DNA of 64,000 nt from Phragmites australis (GCF_958298935.1 NC_084939.1:4665501-4729500), one strand, 5' to 3'; numbered from the stretch's first letter, positions 10,490-21,901 are shown. The notes: generated by a model from the letters alone, not told the origin. Program-made: numbers and translations.

Positions 10490-10835
10490 CCCAGATCGGC
10501 GGACAAGAGCAGACAGAGGCATAACCCAGAGGTCCTATGGTTCGGTGGCGCCCGGGTATGACAGACCAGACCGAGCACCGACAGCCCGCCCCTGGGGCTT
10601 AGGCTCCGGACTACTCGAGCAGCTCGAGCGATAGGATTACTCGAGAACCCCAGAGGCTCGGTAGTGCCCGGGAGCCTGCCACGACACCGAACACCACAAC
10701 CTACCACAACTGACATAAGCCAGCGGTAACTGCCTGCGCGCATACCGATCGGGATTCTTTTATCAGCGGGGAAACAGAGAGAGCGAACTTTTCTCGCACA
10801 ATCAAGCATCTCACCAGACAGGTTAAACATATGGA
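10490..10835. repeat. Direct repeat, copy 2
   Basis: Second copy of the repeat at 9720-10075. The order of shared blocks is the same: GGTTCGGTGG, CCGAGCACCGACAGCCC, CTCGAGCAGCTCGAG, GATAGGATTACTC, CTCGGTAGTGC, CATCTCACC. It probably arose in an ancestor of this element rather than in this insertion. Confidence 0.7.
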
Positions 10836-10998
10836 ATCCAGAAAAACGAAATTGACACATGATTGCACATTAACATTCATACTGTATTGACAATTTTTTA
10901 CAAGGTTGGGTGACTTACCCAGTTAGTGGTAGCCCCTGGTCAACTTGGGCGAGGGGGAAGCCCCCGGCCTAGTTGACCTGAGCCGCGATCATGGTCAT

Positions 10999-12410
10999 CT
11001 ACGGGTAGAACTTGCGCAGGTGCTCGATGTTCCATGAGTTGGGGAGCTGTTGCCCGTCTTCTGCAGCCAGCCAGAAGGAGCCTTCTCGCGGGACACCGAT
11101 CACGGTGAAGGGGCCTTCCCACATAGGGGACAGCTTATTCCTTCCTTCGCGTGATTGGATGCGTCGGAGAACTAGATCCCCCACCTCAAGAGACCGGGCA
11201 TGGACATGGCGCTGATGGTAGCGCCGCAAACTTTGTTGGTAGCGGGCTGCCCGGACGGCAGCACGCCGCCAGCGCTCCTCCAAGTAGTCGACGTCGTCGC
11301 GCCTCTGCTGCTCCTGTTCGCATTCAGAGTAGGCATGCACCCGAGGGGAGCCTAGAGTGAGCTCAGAGGGGAGGACTGACTCAACACCGTACACGAGGAA
11401 GAAAGGAGTCTCCCCAGTAGCGCGGCTTGGCGTGGTCCGATTGGCCCATAGCACGGCAGGCAGCTCGTCGACCCACCCCTTCCCGTGCTTTGCGAGCACG
11501 TCGTAGGTCCGGGTTTTGAGCCCCTTTAGTATCTCCGCGTTGGCGCGCTCAACCTGCTCGTTACTCTGAGGATGAGCGACGGAGGCGAAGCAGAGCTTGA
11601 TGCCGAGGTCTTCGCAGTAGTCCCCGAACAGGGCACTTGTGAACTGGGTGCCGTTGTCGGGGATGATCTGGTTCGGTATACCAAAGAGACTGGTGATGCC
11701 GCGGATGAATTGGAGCGCCGTGTTCTTGGTCACCTTGATGACTGGGACCGCCTCCGGCCATTTGGTGAACTTGTCGATGGCGACGTAGAGGTACTCATAG
11801 CCCCCGATTGCTCGGGGGAATGGACCCAGAATGTCCAGCCCCCAGACCACGAAAGGCCACGATAGGGTGATGGTGGGAAGAGCCTGAGCTGGCTGGTGAA
11901 TCTGCTTTGCATGGAACTGGCACGGTCTGCAGCGCTGAACCAGCTCGGAAGCATCCTGGAGAGCTATAGGGCAGTAGAAACCTTGCCGGAAGGCCTTCCC
12001 GACCAGCGTGCGGAACGATGCATGGCCACCGCACTCGCCCTCGTGGATCTCAGTGAGAAGCTCACCGCCTTCTGCCCGGGAGATGCATTTCAGGAGAATT
12101 CCGCCTGCGCTACGCCGGTAGAGATCCCCATCTACTATGGCATAGCGTTTGGACTGCCGAGCAACTCTTTCGGCAGACGTCTCATCCCCGAGGAGGAACT
12201 TTTCCTTCAAGTACCCTCGGATGTCATCCATCCACGAGGCGTCTTGAGAACATTCAGCAAGCGCAGTGCACTCGCTGGACGGCGGCACCCTGACGGGGCT
12301 TCCCACCGAGGGCGCCGCCGGGGTCCCCTGAATTGAGTTCGAGGTTTCCCCTTCACCCTGTTCGGTAGGTAGGATGGAAGGCCGTGTGAGTCTTTCTTCA
12401 AAGACTCCGG
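10999..12410 (-). pseudogene. Tat gypsy integrase region
   Basis: C-terminal part of pol, inserting the cDNA into nuclear DNA. In the open frame 12561-10999 the HHCC zinc-binding part shows IHEGECGGHASF and RCRPCQFH. The DDE core has WGLDILGPF (first Asp), IIPDNGTQF (second Asp) and HPQSNEQVERAN (Glu), so the catalytic triad is kept. The C-terminus ends NSWNIEHLRKFYP, typical of non-chromodomain gypsy elements. The first about 50 codons of this frame are out of register with the RNase H upstream: reading changes frame near 12400, where LSRLASSR in one frame gives way to AGVFEERLTRPS in the other. The domain is therefore disconnected from the rest of pol. Confidence 0.88.
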
Positions 12411-14489
12411 CAGAGACGCGGCACGGGAGGAGGCCAAGCGGGAGAGGTCGTCGGCCAGAGCGTTGTCGCGGCGAGGGATGTACCGCAGCTCCAGGCCGTC
12501 GAAGCGCTTCTCCAGCTTCCTGACTACCGCCACATACGCCGCCATTTGAGGATCCGTGCACTGGTACTCTTTGGATACCTGGTTGACCACCAGCTGGGAG
12601 TCTCCCTTGACCAGGAGGCGATGAATCCCGAGGCCCACCGCGGCTCAGAGGCCAGCGATGAGACCCTCATATTCCGCCATCTTGTTGGATGCGCGGAACT
12701 GCAGCTGCACGACGTACCGGAGTTCTTCACCCGTTGGGGAGGTGAGAACCACTCCAGCCCCCGCGCCTTTCAGCGAGAGGGAACCGTCGAAATGCATGAT
12801 CCAGTACCCCGGCACATCGTGCCCGGGATATGCAGAGATCTCTTCTGGGACGACCTTAGGGACGGGTGTCCATTCTACCACGAAGTCAGAGAGTGCTTGG
12901 CTTTTGATCGCCTGGCGACTGACAAAGTGCAGGTCGAACTCCGCCAGCTCCACCGCCCATTTGACTACACGCCCAGTGCCTTCTTTGTTCCGGAGGATAG
13001 GTCCCAGTGGGTACGTGGTAACCACCGAGACCCTGTGCGCTTGGAAGTAGTGGCGCAACTTCCGGGAAGCGACGAGCACGGTGTAGAGCAGCTTCTGAGC
13101 CTGGGGGTACCTTGTTTTGGTCTCCTGGAGGACTTCACTAATGAAGTACACCGGTCGCTGTACTCGGGGGGCCCGGACCGCGGCCTCACCCGAGGGGCTG
13201 TTACAGCCCCCAGGCTCGGCGACGTGGTCGGGGCTGGCCGGGTGCTCGGGCTCTGTTCCCTGGTCGGGAGGAGCCGTGTGCTCGGGCTCTACCCCCTGCT
13301 CGGGGGGAGCCAAGTGCTCGGGCTCGACCCTCTGCTCGGGGGGAGCCGCGAGGACGGGGGAGTGCCCGGGGGCGGCCGGGAGCTGGGACCCAGCACCTGG
13401 CCCCGCGCACTCGTCGCGCTCTACCACCAGCACCATGCTTACGACCTGAGGAGTGGCCGAGACGTAGAGTAGCAGTGGCTCACCTTCAGACGGAGCCACT
13501 AGCACGGGTGGTGAGGTGAGATACTTCTTCAGATCATGGAAGGCCTGCTCGGCCTCCGGCGTCCAGTCGAAATGACCGGTCTTCTTCAGAAGCTTGAAGA
13601 GGGGGAGCCCCTGCTCCCCAAGTTTGGAGATGAAGCGCCCGAGGGCCGCCATGCAGCCAGCGAGATGCTGAACCTCCTTGAGTCGATCCGGGGGTCGCAT
13701 CTGCTCGATGGCCTGGATCTTCTCTGGATTGGCCTCGATCCCTCGGCTGGAAACCAAGAAACCAAGGAGTTTGCCCGCAGGTACCACAAAAACACATTTC
13801 TTGGGGTTGAGCTTCAGGCGGGTAGTGCGCAGACTATTAAAAGTCTCGGCAAGGTCTTTGAGCAGGGTGGCGTGGTCTCGGGATTTGACCACGAGATCAT
13901 CGAGGTAGGCCTCGACGTTGCGGCCAACCTGCGAATCAAGGGTGATGCGAATAGCGCGCTAGAAAGAAGACCCAGCGTTGCGCAAACCAAAAGGCATTGA
14001 CATATAACAATAAGTCCCCACCGGGGTGGTAAAAGCAGTTTTTTCTTCATCCTCTATGGCCATGCGAATCTGGTGATAACCAGAGTTTGCATCTAAAAAA
14101 CACAAAAGATCACATCCCGCGGTTGCATCTACAATTTGATCTATGCGGGGCAAAGGAAAAGGATCTTTAGGGCAAGCCTTGTTTAGATCGGTGTAGTCCA
14201 CGCACATGCGGAGCTTGCCGTTGGCCTTCGGGACGATAACTGGATTTGCCAGCCACTCGGGGTGGAGGACTTCTCAGATAAATCCGGCGTCAAGGAGCTT
14301 GCTGACTTGCTCCCGGATGAATTCCTGGCGCTCAGGCGCCTGCCGCCGGACCTTCTGCTTCACCGGGCGTGCGTCCGGGCGCACAGCCGAGTGGTGCTCG
14401 ATCACCTCCCTAGGGATCCCGGGCATGTCGGACGGTTGCCAAGCAAACACATCGGTGTTAGCCCGGAGGAAGGTGACGAGCGCGCTTTC
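12411..14489 (-). pseudogene. Tat gypsy reverse transcriptase-RNase H
   Basis: Follows gag-protease in the same frame after an amber codon at 14490-14492. RT motifs in order: MCVDYTDLNKACPKDPFPLP, LDANSGYHQI, YMSMPFGLRNAG, and the catalytic [10 protein letters not shown]. RNase H motifs follow ([16 protein letters not shown], then the Tat-type second RNase H-like HFDGSLS...[11 protein letters not shown] and RDNALADDLSRLA). In-frame stops sit at 14274-14276 (TGA), 13959-13961 (TAG) and 12645-12647 (TGA). A frameshift near 12400 follows. Two of the stops could be C-to-T decay of methylated DNA. Inactive copy. Confidence 0.88.
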
Positions 14490-17081
14490 CTATTTGCAGT
14501 CCAGGTCACCGCCGATTCGGATGACCTGGGAGGCGTCTTCGCCCACTACGACCTCCTTTGTAGGAACGGAGGCGTCAGCGGTGAGTCGGGGTTTGGATGA
14601 AGAGGGTCCCGAGCCTCCTGGACAGCCTTCAACCTCAGCCTCAGCTGAGACCAAGGCCAGGTATGACTTCTCGACGCAGGAGACGGCGCCGCCAGAGTCG
14701 GCGGTCACGGAGATGGGGCCTGCTGGGCCCGGCATCTTGACCGTGAGATACGCATAGTGCGCAGCCATCATGAACTTTGCGAGCGCCGGACGCCCAAGAA
14801 TGGCGTTGTAGGCGAGGGGGAGCTCCACGACGTCGAAGAGGATGTTCTCCGTGCGGAAGTTGTCCCGACTCCCGAAGGTCACGGGTAGCTCGACCTGCCC
14901 GATGGGCAGGGAGTGCCTGGGTGTCACCCTACAGAACGGAAGTGACGGCTTTAGGCGCCTGGAGGGCACCTGCAGCTTCTCGAAGGCCTCCTTGGAGAGG
15001 AGGTTGAGGCCTGCGCCCCCGTCGATCAGCACCCTGCCGACCCTTACATTGCAGATGGTGGGGGACACTACCAAGGGTAGTCGCCCCACGCCTGCAGTAC
15101 TGGCGGGGTGATCGGCTATACTGAACGTGATCGGGGCGTTCGACCATCTCAGGGGCCTTGTGGCCTCTTCGCTCGGGGTTACCGAGCATACCTCGCGCCG
15201 CATGGTCTTGATGCCGCGCCGTGAGGAAGGCGTATAGGCGCCTCCGTCAATGAAGGTGATGGTATGCTCGGGCTCCTGAAAGCCGAGCTCTGCTTTGCTG
15301 GGGGCGGCCTCAGCGTCACCTCCCCCGCGGGACTCGTCGCGCTCCCTCTGGCGCTGCTTGACGAGGCCCTTGACCGTACGGCACTCCATGAGGTCATGCC
15401 ATCTGGTCTGGTGGATTGGGCACCATTTGCCTGCCTCGGGCCCCGCAGGAGCGGGGGCCCTTGCTGGAGCGGGAGCCCGGGCGGGGGCCGGAGCCCTTGC
15501 GGGAGCCAGAGTCCTAGGAGGGGCCCTGGCCGGGGCTCTCACGGGCGCAGGCCGTCTGTCGGCGGCCGCCCAGCGTTCTTGCCGGCGGTCAGGCTCTTGG
15601 ACCGGCCTATGGGCGGGGCCCTGGGCCAGTTCGACGGGAGCGGCCTCGCGCCTCCTTCTCCTTTTCTTTTCCCGCCTGTCGGAGCGGGAAAAACTTGGTT
15701 GGTCGGCGGCGGGGCGCTCGGGGCGCGGAGCATGCCAAGCCCGCGCCTCCGCTGCCTTGGCGCACTTGTCGGCCAGCGCGAAGAGTTCCGCAGTGGTCTC
15801 GATCTCGTGTGTACCTAGCTTCTCAAGCATCCGCTCGTCGCGGACGCCCTGCCGGAAGGCGACGATAACAGCGTGGGGGGCTATCCGCGGGATAGTGTTA
15901 CGGACGTGGCTGAAGCGCTGAATAAAGCACCGCAGCGTCTCCCCCTCCTGCTGCTTAATGGCGTGGAGGTCGCACTCCAAGCCGGGGCGCGTGAACGTGC
16001 CCTGAAAATTAGCCATGAACTGGTGGCAAAGATCATCCCAGGAGCTAATAGACCCTGGGGGTAAGTTCATGAGCCAAGAACGGGCAGAGCCCCTCAAGGC
16101 AATATGGAAATAATTAGCCATCACCTTCTCACTGCCACCGGCCGCCTGAACGGCCGTAGTGTATATCTGGAGGAACTCAACGGGGTCGATGGACCCGTCG
16201 TACTTCTCCGGCAGCTCGGGGCGGAACTTGGAGGGCCATTTGACCCGACGGAGCTCGCTAGTGAAGGCACGACAGCCGGTGCCGTTCCCTGTGGCGCGAG
16301 TGGCGTTCCTTGGCGGTGAACGCCGACGAGCCAGGGAATCCTGGCGATCATAGGACGGCAAAGAGGAAAACTGGTCCTCAGCTTCGGCCTCCTGTCGGGT
16401 CTCCCGCTGGCGCTCGAGAGTGACACGCGCATCTTCGAAGCCCCTCCGCTCGTTGAGACGTAAGCGGAGGTCCTGGGCTCCGGAGGCGGCCAGGGAGGCG
16501 GCGCTCCGCTTGGAGGCCCCCCGGCCTGTGCGAACGTTACCCGACGATGGGCCGGTTCTGGCGGCGCCACGATGGGTGGTGGCGCGAGAACTTTCGGCCA
16601 GCACCTGGCGGCGAGCAGTGCCGACCAGGGCAGCGACTTCTTGGAGCCAGCGGCCCTCCGGGGTTTCCGCCATCGCCTGGACTGGCGGATGCCTGAGGAG
16701 AGCGTGCGTCGCAAGCAGCGCGCTCCCGGGGCTGGCCTCGCCGAAGGTGAGCCTACCCCGGAGAGGCGCCCGGCGCTGTCCAGATGAGGACCTGGCGGCA
16801 GGAGTTTCGACCACCGGCTCGGGGTCTGATGGTGCACCGGCGATGGCGGCGGCGGCCCTGCTGGGCCCAGCGCCTCGGTCCCCTTGGGAGGGGAACGCCG
16901 CACGTGCAGACCACGGCTGCTGCTGGGACGCAGCAGCGGCTACGGCCTCCTGTGCGAGGGGCTGCATTTCCCCGCTGGAACTGGAGCCGGAACGCTGGAG
17001 GCGGTGACCACCGGCCATTTTTTCTGTGAAAGAAAATAAACAAACAAACAAATCCAGGGATGCTTCCCCCCTACCTGGCAT
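14490..17081 (-). CDS. Tat gypsy gag-protease polyprotein
   Basis: An 863-codon open frame. The ATG at 17081 is the first; the ATG at residue 22 (17018) is an equally likely start. The N-terminus is Ala/Ser/Arg-rich. The retrotransposon gag domain spans about 281-450 (KWPSKFRPELPEKYDG, ARSWLMNLPPGSISSW). A PAPARAPAP repeat near 530-545 precedes a knuckle-like CPIHQTRWHDLMEC (C-x2-H-x4-H-x4-C, about 548-561). The aspartic protease follows, with active site LIDGGAGLNLLS near residue 686; DGGA instead of DSGA is usual in Tat elements. The frame ends in an amber codon directly before RT, so gag and protease could still be made from this copy. It makes virus-like particles and processes the polyprotein in active relatives. 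Confidence 0.85.
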   Translation of the reverse strand: MPGRGEASLDLFVCLFSFTEKMAGGHRLQRSGSSSSGEMQPLAQEAVAAAASQQQPWSARAAFPSQGDRGAGPSRAAAAIAGAPSDPEPVVETPAARSSSGQRRAPLRGRLTFGEASPGSALLATHALLRHPPVQAMAETPEGRWLQEVAALVGTARRQVLAESSRATTHRGAARTGPSSGNVRTGRGASKRSAASLAASGAQDLRLRLNERRGFEDARVTLERQRETRQEAEAEDQFSSLPSYDRQDSLARRRSPPRNATRATGNGTGCRAFTSELRRVKWPSKFRPELPEKYDGSIDPVEFLQIYTTAVQAAGGSEKVMANYFHIALRGSARSWLMNLPPGSISSWDDLCHQFMANFQGTFTRPGLECDLHAIKQQEGETLRCFIQRFSHVRNTIPRIAPHAVIVAFRQGVRDERMLEKLGTHEIETTAELFALADKCAKAAEARAWHAPRPERPAADQPSFSRSDRREKKRRRRREAAPVELAQGPAHRPVQEPDRRQERWAAADRRPAPVRAPARAPPRTLAPARAPAPARAPAPARAPAPAGPEAGKWCPIHQTRWHDLMECRTVKGLVKQRQRERDESRGGGDAEAAPSKAELGFQEPEHTITFIDGGAYTPSSRRGIKTMRREVCSVTPSEEATRPLRWSNAPITFSIADHPASTAGVGRLPLVVSPTICNVRVGRVLIDGGAGLNLLSKEAFEKLQVPSRRLKPSLPFCRVTPRHSLPIGQVELPVTFGSRDNFRTENILFDVVELPLAYNAILGRPALAKFMMAAHYAYLTVKMPGPAGPISVTADSGGAVSCVEKSYLALVSAEAEVEGCPGGSGPSSSKPRLTADASVPTKEVVVGEDASQVIRIGGDLDCK

Positions 17082-17087
17082 GCCAGC
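17070..17087 (-). other. Primer-binding site region of the Tat element
   Basis: Read on the - strand, TGGCATGCCAGGTAGGGG begins two bases after the LTR end. It starts with the TGG that pairs with tRNA CCA ends. The tRNA species was not determined. Confidence 0.6.
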
Positions 17088-18530
17088 TGTCGGAGGATTA
17101 ACTCCAGTCGCAGGGATCTCGAGAGACCCCTTTTTAGAGATTCGGCAGGGGGGATGATACTGAATAAGTTCATCGGAGAAATAAATAGGAATGAATGCAA
17201 CGGCCGGTGGTGCAGGAGTTGACCTAGTGCAAGAAGAAGTAAATGCACCAGAATTTAGGCAGGTTTGGGTCGCACGGGGGCGTAATACCCTACTCCTGTA
17301 TGGATACTATAACTGTCCTGAGGAAGTCCCTCAAGGATGTTTCTAGTTACAAGAATGTTGGTCTACCTAAGAGCTTGAGGCTCCTTGTTCTTCGGCTGGG
17401 ACTGGGCTCAGCCTTCCTCACAGTGTTCTCTTGCGCTGTGTTCTTCGTGTCTCCTCGTGGTCTCTGTTTTGCTATTCTTCGTCTCTTGTTCTGTCGCCCT
17501 TGCTTCTGTGCCGCCGGCTGCTTTAAGTACTCGCCGGCCGTGACATGCCCCGAACGGAAGGAGGGGGCTCGAGTTCTGAGATGCCATAAATGGAAAGGGC
17601 GTCATCATTTCCTCTGGTCGAAGTGACCGGGGGTGAAAAATGAGTCGCACGCCCGGTCACCCGTCACCATAAATGCCCTGGCAACGGGCGCCGTGGAGAG
17701 GGCCCACCGGGCAGCCGCAGAGCAACCCGGCGTGCCCGCCCTGTCTTGTTCCCCTGCCACAGCAGCGCGGCAGACGGAACGCCTTGATCCTTACGACGTT
17801 ATCCTGAGACAAGCCGGATGGCACGGGACGGGACCCGTGCAATTAATAACCCCACGCCTCTCTGCCAAAATATGGCAGGGACTGACACTGAGCGCGGCGG
17901 GAGCAGTTGGAGGCGTCAGGCCACGCACGCTCATTAAATGCGGCATCGGGCCTTTGACTGGTTGACACCACATCGGTAGGCCCCTCGGGGGTCTTTCTGG
18001 GTCGTTGGGGTATCGAGTGCTCGGGGGTACTGTTCACATCCCCGAGCACTCTCCCCCGGGAATGCCTTTCCTTGTCCCAGGGGTGTCGAGTGCTCGGGGG
18101 TACTGTTCACCTCCCCGAGCACTCTCTCCCGAGCACTCTTGCACAGACCCTCGGGGAACCGAGTGCTCGGGGGCTGCCGCACGCAGCCCCGAGCACTCTT
18201 GTACGGATCCTCGGGGAACCGAGTGCTCAGGGGCCGCCGCACGCAGCCCCGAGCACTCTCTCCCGGAACTTAGCTCTTCTGATCGTCGGGGGACTAGGGT
18301 GCTCAGGGGTGACCGTACACCTCCCCGAGCACTTTCTTCCCGGTACTATGATTCCGTGGATTATCGGGGAACTGGGGTACTCGGGGACCACCGACTGTGG
18401 CCCCGAGCACCTTCTCCCGGGACTTAACCTTTTCTCATCCTACAGGAGAGACCTCGCGGGATGTCGCCATGTGGCGGATGGCTGGCCTGGCCTCGGGATT
18501 CGGGGACCCCCGGTTCCTGATACACCGACA
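17088..18530 (-). mobile_element. 5' LTR of the Tat-type gypsy element
   Basis: 1443 bp, partner of 4151-5607, with the same TGTCGG/CCGACA ends. In transcription direction (- strand) this is the promoter-bearing copy. It carries the same six-unit inverted-repeat array (17990-18425), with small indels between units 2 and 3 relative to the other LTR. Confidence 0.92.
17990..18425. repeat. Six-unit tandem array of hairpin-forming repeats in LTR (right copy)
   Basis: Same array as 5070-5505: GAGTGCTCGGGG / CCCCGAGCACTC arms in six units. Units 3 and 4 differ from the other LTR by a shortened spacer (CCCCGAGCACTCTTGTACGG). Unit number is equal in both copies. Confidence 0.85.
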
Positions 18531-18535
18531 CATAC
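18531..18535. repeat. Target-site duplication CATAC (right copy)
   Basis: Pairs with 4146-4150 and marks the right end of the gypsy insertion; copia sequence resumes from here. Confidence 0.9.
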
Positions 18536-18749
18536 CATGATTCATATGGTTTTTGTTCACATGTAAGAGGTTTTGAGTTATATCGTTTTGGCGGACCACA
18601 TTTTTCCTATCGTGACACTCACCCTAAACTCACTAGTATTGATTTAAATACACCTGCTTCTATTTCTTTAGGGCGAATGACCCCGTACTGGATTCCCAAT
18701 AGGTTTTTTCTCTAACCCCAGTACTGAGCCGTCCACATGTTATTCTTCT

Positions 18750-19900
18750 CATATGTAGGTGGCAGGCGGAGGCCTGGAGAACAAGTGGCTCATCGACTTT
18801 GGTTGTTCACGCCATATGACCAGAGATTCATCCTGATTCTTCAGCCTTACCCCGACAAAGAGACACGAGTACATCACTTTCGGTGATAACCGGAAAGGAA
18901 GGGTGAAAGCCAAAGGTATGGTAAAGGTGAATGAGAGTTTCACTCTTAAAGATGTAGCTTTGGTAGAGTATTTGGGATATAATTTGCTTTCTGTATCTCA
19001 ATTGTTGGATAAGGACTTGCAAGTGTGTTTCAAACACGATACTTCTAGAGTTCTTGATCCTTCAGACGCTTTGATTTGTTGGATTTCTAGTGTTGGCAGA
19101 GTTTTTGGAGCTGATTTTTCTAAGTCTGTTGGTTCTTCTCGATGCTTAATTGCTCAACCCTCTTCTAAGTTTTGGATGTGGCATTGGAGACTAGGGCACA
19201 TGTGTTTTGATTTGCTTTCTCGTTTGAGTGCCCTAGGTTTGATCTGTGGATTGCCCAAATTCAAGTTTGAGAATAACCTTATTTGTGCTCATTGTCGGTA
19301 TAGCAACATGGTTGTCGTGTCTCATCGACCAATTAATCTGGTGATGACTAAACTATTGAGAGAATTTCTCCATATGGACATTGTTGGTCCTTCTACGGTT
19401 TGTTTAGCTAGTGGGAAGTGGTTTGTACTTGTCATTGTTGATGATTTCTCTCTTTACTCTTGGGTCTTCTTTCTTGTGAGTAAGGATGAAGTGTTCTCAC
19501 ACTTTCAGAGCTTACCTTTAAGATTGTTCAAGGACTCCCTGGTGCATTAAAAGCAATTCATGGTGATAATGACACCGAGTTCAAAAAATATCTCTTTGAT
19601 GCTTTCTGTCTTAAACATATTATTGAGTATCAATTTTCTGCCCCATGCGTTCCTCAGCAGAATGGTATGGTTGAGAGAAAGAATCGTACTTTAGTGGAGA
19701 TGGCTGGAACATAGGACTCCTAGAAAGTTTTGGGCAGAGGCTATTATCACAATTTGCTATATCTCCAATCTGATTTTCTTGCACTTGATTTTGAATTTGA
19801 TTTCTTTTGAGTTGTGCTTTGGGAGGAAGCTGAATGTTTCACATTTGAGAGTTTTTCGCTGTTGATGCTTCATTCTAAAGTGTAGCAATCTTGACAACTT
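18750..19900 (+). pseudogene. Copia protease-integrase (degenerate)
   Basis: Second half of the split outer copia element. The protease site reads WLIDFGCSRHMT, with the active-site serine position changed to Phe. The open frame 18903-19550 (215 codons) carries the pre-integrase zinc motif (WHWRLGHMCFDLL...CAHCR) and the start of the integrase core (FLHMDIVGPST, VIVDDFSLYSWVFF). The remaining core lies in another frame after 19550: IHGDNDTEF near 19560 and QQNGMVERKNRT near 19660. The Asp-Asp-Glu positions are still recognisable. Several stops and frameshifts make it inactive. Confidence 0.85.
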
Positions 19901-20359
19901 CAAGTCACGTTCTTCCGATTGAATTTTCTTAGAGTATTCCCTAAATGGCCATCCTTATAGAGTTTATAATCTTGACACTAACACCATCATAGAATCTTGT
20001 CATGTGTGACTTTTGATGAATCAACCCTGAGTGCTAGTTTTGCTTTTGAGTGTGCAGGTGACAAAGATATTGGCGAAAGCATCTTCATAGATGGTGACCT
20101 TCCAACTCTCAGTGATGATGAGGATGATCCACTACTTCCATCACACCTGCACCCGAGCTAGTTCTTGCTTCTTCTACACTAACAGAGAGTCATGCAACCT
20201 CTACTTTTACTTCAGCTGCTTTCGAGCTTGCACCAGCAGCAATTGAGAGGGGGGGGGGGTCATCTCACAGCACGACGCTCCTCGAACATTCAGCAGAGAC
20301 ATCCCCTATAGCTGATGATCGGCGACCTCGGTGAGAGGGTAACAAGGTCCAAACTGCTC

Positions 20360-21850
20360 AATATGCTCATTTCATAGATTCTGCATTTGTTGCTTCTTTT
20401 GAGCCCCATGATGTTGGGCACACTCTTTCTAATTTAAATTGGGTCAATATCATGTATGAAGAACTAGAAAACTTTGAGAGAAACCAAGTTTGGGTCTTTG
20501 TAGAGCTACACTCAAATGTTCACACCATAGCACAAAATGGGTTTTCAAAAACAAACAGGGGGAGGATGGATTTGTAGTGAGAAACAATGCTAGACTTGTG
20601 TCTCAATGTTTCACTCAAATAGAGGGGATAACTTTAGAGAGACCATTGCTCCAGTAGCTGGATTAGAAGCTATTAAGATTCTCCTAGCATTTGTGACATC
20701 CCAAGATTTCAAGTTGTACCAAATGGATGTTAAGAATGCTCTCCTAAATGGTTTTATAGAGTAAGAGGTCTATGTTAAGCATCCCTAGGTTTTGAGCACC
20801 CTAAATACCCACATAGAGTATACAAGCTTCAGAAAGCTTTATATGGGCTTAAGCAGACACCTAGGGCTTTGTGTGATAGGTTTAAGTCTTTTTTGCTAGA
20901 GCATGGGTATGTGATGGGATCAGTGCATAGAACTTTGTTTACCTTTAGGCATGTCAATGATTTCCTACTTATTCAGATATACAATGATGATATTATTTTT
21001 GGTGGCTCTTCTCATACACTTGTGTCTAAGTTTGCAGATACTATGAGCAGGGAATTTGAGATGTCAATGATGGGCGAGCTCAACTTCTTTCTTGGGCTAC
21101 AGATCAAACAATGCAAGCAAGGTACATTCGTCCACCAGACAAAGTAAACCAAGGATTTGTTGAAAAAGTTCGACATAAGCGACATGAAGCCACTGGCGAC
21201 ACTAGTGTCTACCTCGACCATACTTGATCCGGATGAAGATGGTGAGGAGGTAGACTAGGGTGAGTACAAGAGCATGATTGGCTCCCACCTGTACCTGACA
21301 GCGATAAGACCCGACATCCACTTTATCGTCTGCTTGTGTGCCCACTTCCAAGCATCACCAAGGATATCTCACCGCTAAGCGGTGAAGCGTATATTAAGGT
21401 ATCTCAAACATAGCCTTGAGTTTGATCTTTGGTTTTCTACATCTTCTTCTCTCTTGCTTTGTGGTTTTTCGGATGCGGATTTTGCTAATTGCAGAATTGA
21501 CAGGAAGAATACCTCCAGTACCTGTCATTTCTTGGGTACATCCCTTGTTGGTTGGTCTTCTTGCTAACAGTCTAGTATTGCACAGTCAACTGCTGAAACT
21601 GAATATGTTGCTATCGCTAGCTGTTATTCTCAGATTTTGTGGATGGTTGCTACCTTGAGGGGTTTTAGATTAGATTTTAAGAGTGTCCCACTTCTGCGTG
21701 ACAACACCAGTGCCATAAGCTTAGCCAATAACCTAGTCTAATACTAATGAACCTAACACATAGATATGACATTCTACTTCTTACGAGACTACAATGAGAA
21801 GGGAGACATTGACTTGAGATACATTGATACCAACACAGTTTACTGATATT
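20360..21850 (+). pseudogene. Copia reverse transcriptase-RNase H (degenerate)
   Basis: Reads through several frames. RT landmarks: NFERNQVWVFVE (20480), KWVFKNKQG (20540), LYQMDVKNALLNGF (20720), KLQKALYGLKQTPRAL (20830), and the catalytic box IQIYNDDIIFGG (20980), where the usual second residue of YVDD is Asn. RNase H landmarks: RILRYLKHSLEFDLW (21385), GFSDADFANC (21465), STAETEYVAIAS (21590). Stops occur at 21145, 21255, 21565 and later. Order INT before RT is diagnostic of Ty1/copia. Short open frames inside (for example 20869-21147) are fragments of this gene. Confidence 0.88.
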
Positions 21851-21884
21851 TTTTACCAAGCTTCTAGATGTAACAAGATTTGAC

Positions 21885-21901
21885 TATTTGAGGGGAGAGC
21901 T
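21885..21901 (+). other. Polypurine tract of copia element
   Basis: TTTGAGGGGAGAGC directly precedes the inferred LTR start TGAAATGTGTC at about 21902. It is the expected plus-strand primer position. Confidence 0.6.

Larger units (their letters stand above)
9329..10998. other. Spacer between antisense gene and pol, with a large direct repeat
   Basis: No convincing gene. The stretch lies between two convergent coding regions (antisense ORF ending at 9328, integrase ending at 10999) and would be 3' untranslated sequence for both. A GC-rich sequence of about 350 bp is present twice (about 9720-10075 and 10490-10835); see the separate entries. The frame at 10129-10860 on the - strand is a by-product of this repeat and is not conserved in the other copy. 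Confidence 0.6.
4151..18530 (-). mobile_element. Complete Ty3/gypsy retrotransposon, Tat lineage, nested in copia gag
   Basis: A 14.4-kb element bounded by two LTRs (4151-5607 and 17088-18530), ends TGTCGG...CCGACA, and the 5-bp duplication CATAC. On the - strand the order is LTR, PBS, gag-protease (17081-14490), RT-RNaseH, integrase (to 10999), long spacer, polypurine tract, LTR. Domain order PR-RT-RH-INT is Ty3/gypsy. The GGGCCCGGGGGCTAC tract, the missing chromodomain and the antisense extra ORF (6141-9328, + strand) place it in the Tat group. LTR copies differ at about 11 of 270 positions in one compared stretch (about 4 percent), so it is much younger than its host element. Four in-frame stops and a frameshift in pol make this copy non-autonomous. 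Confidence 0.93.

Noticed and set aside
9618..10860. Long - strand frames (10129-10860 and others) as genes
   Set aside because: They overlap the direct repeat, are not kept in the other copy and have biased GC-driven composition without family resemblance.
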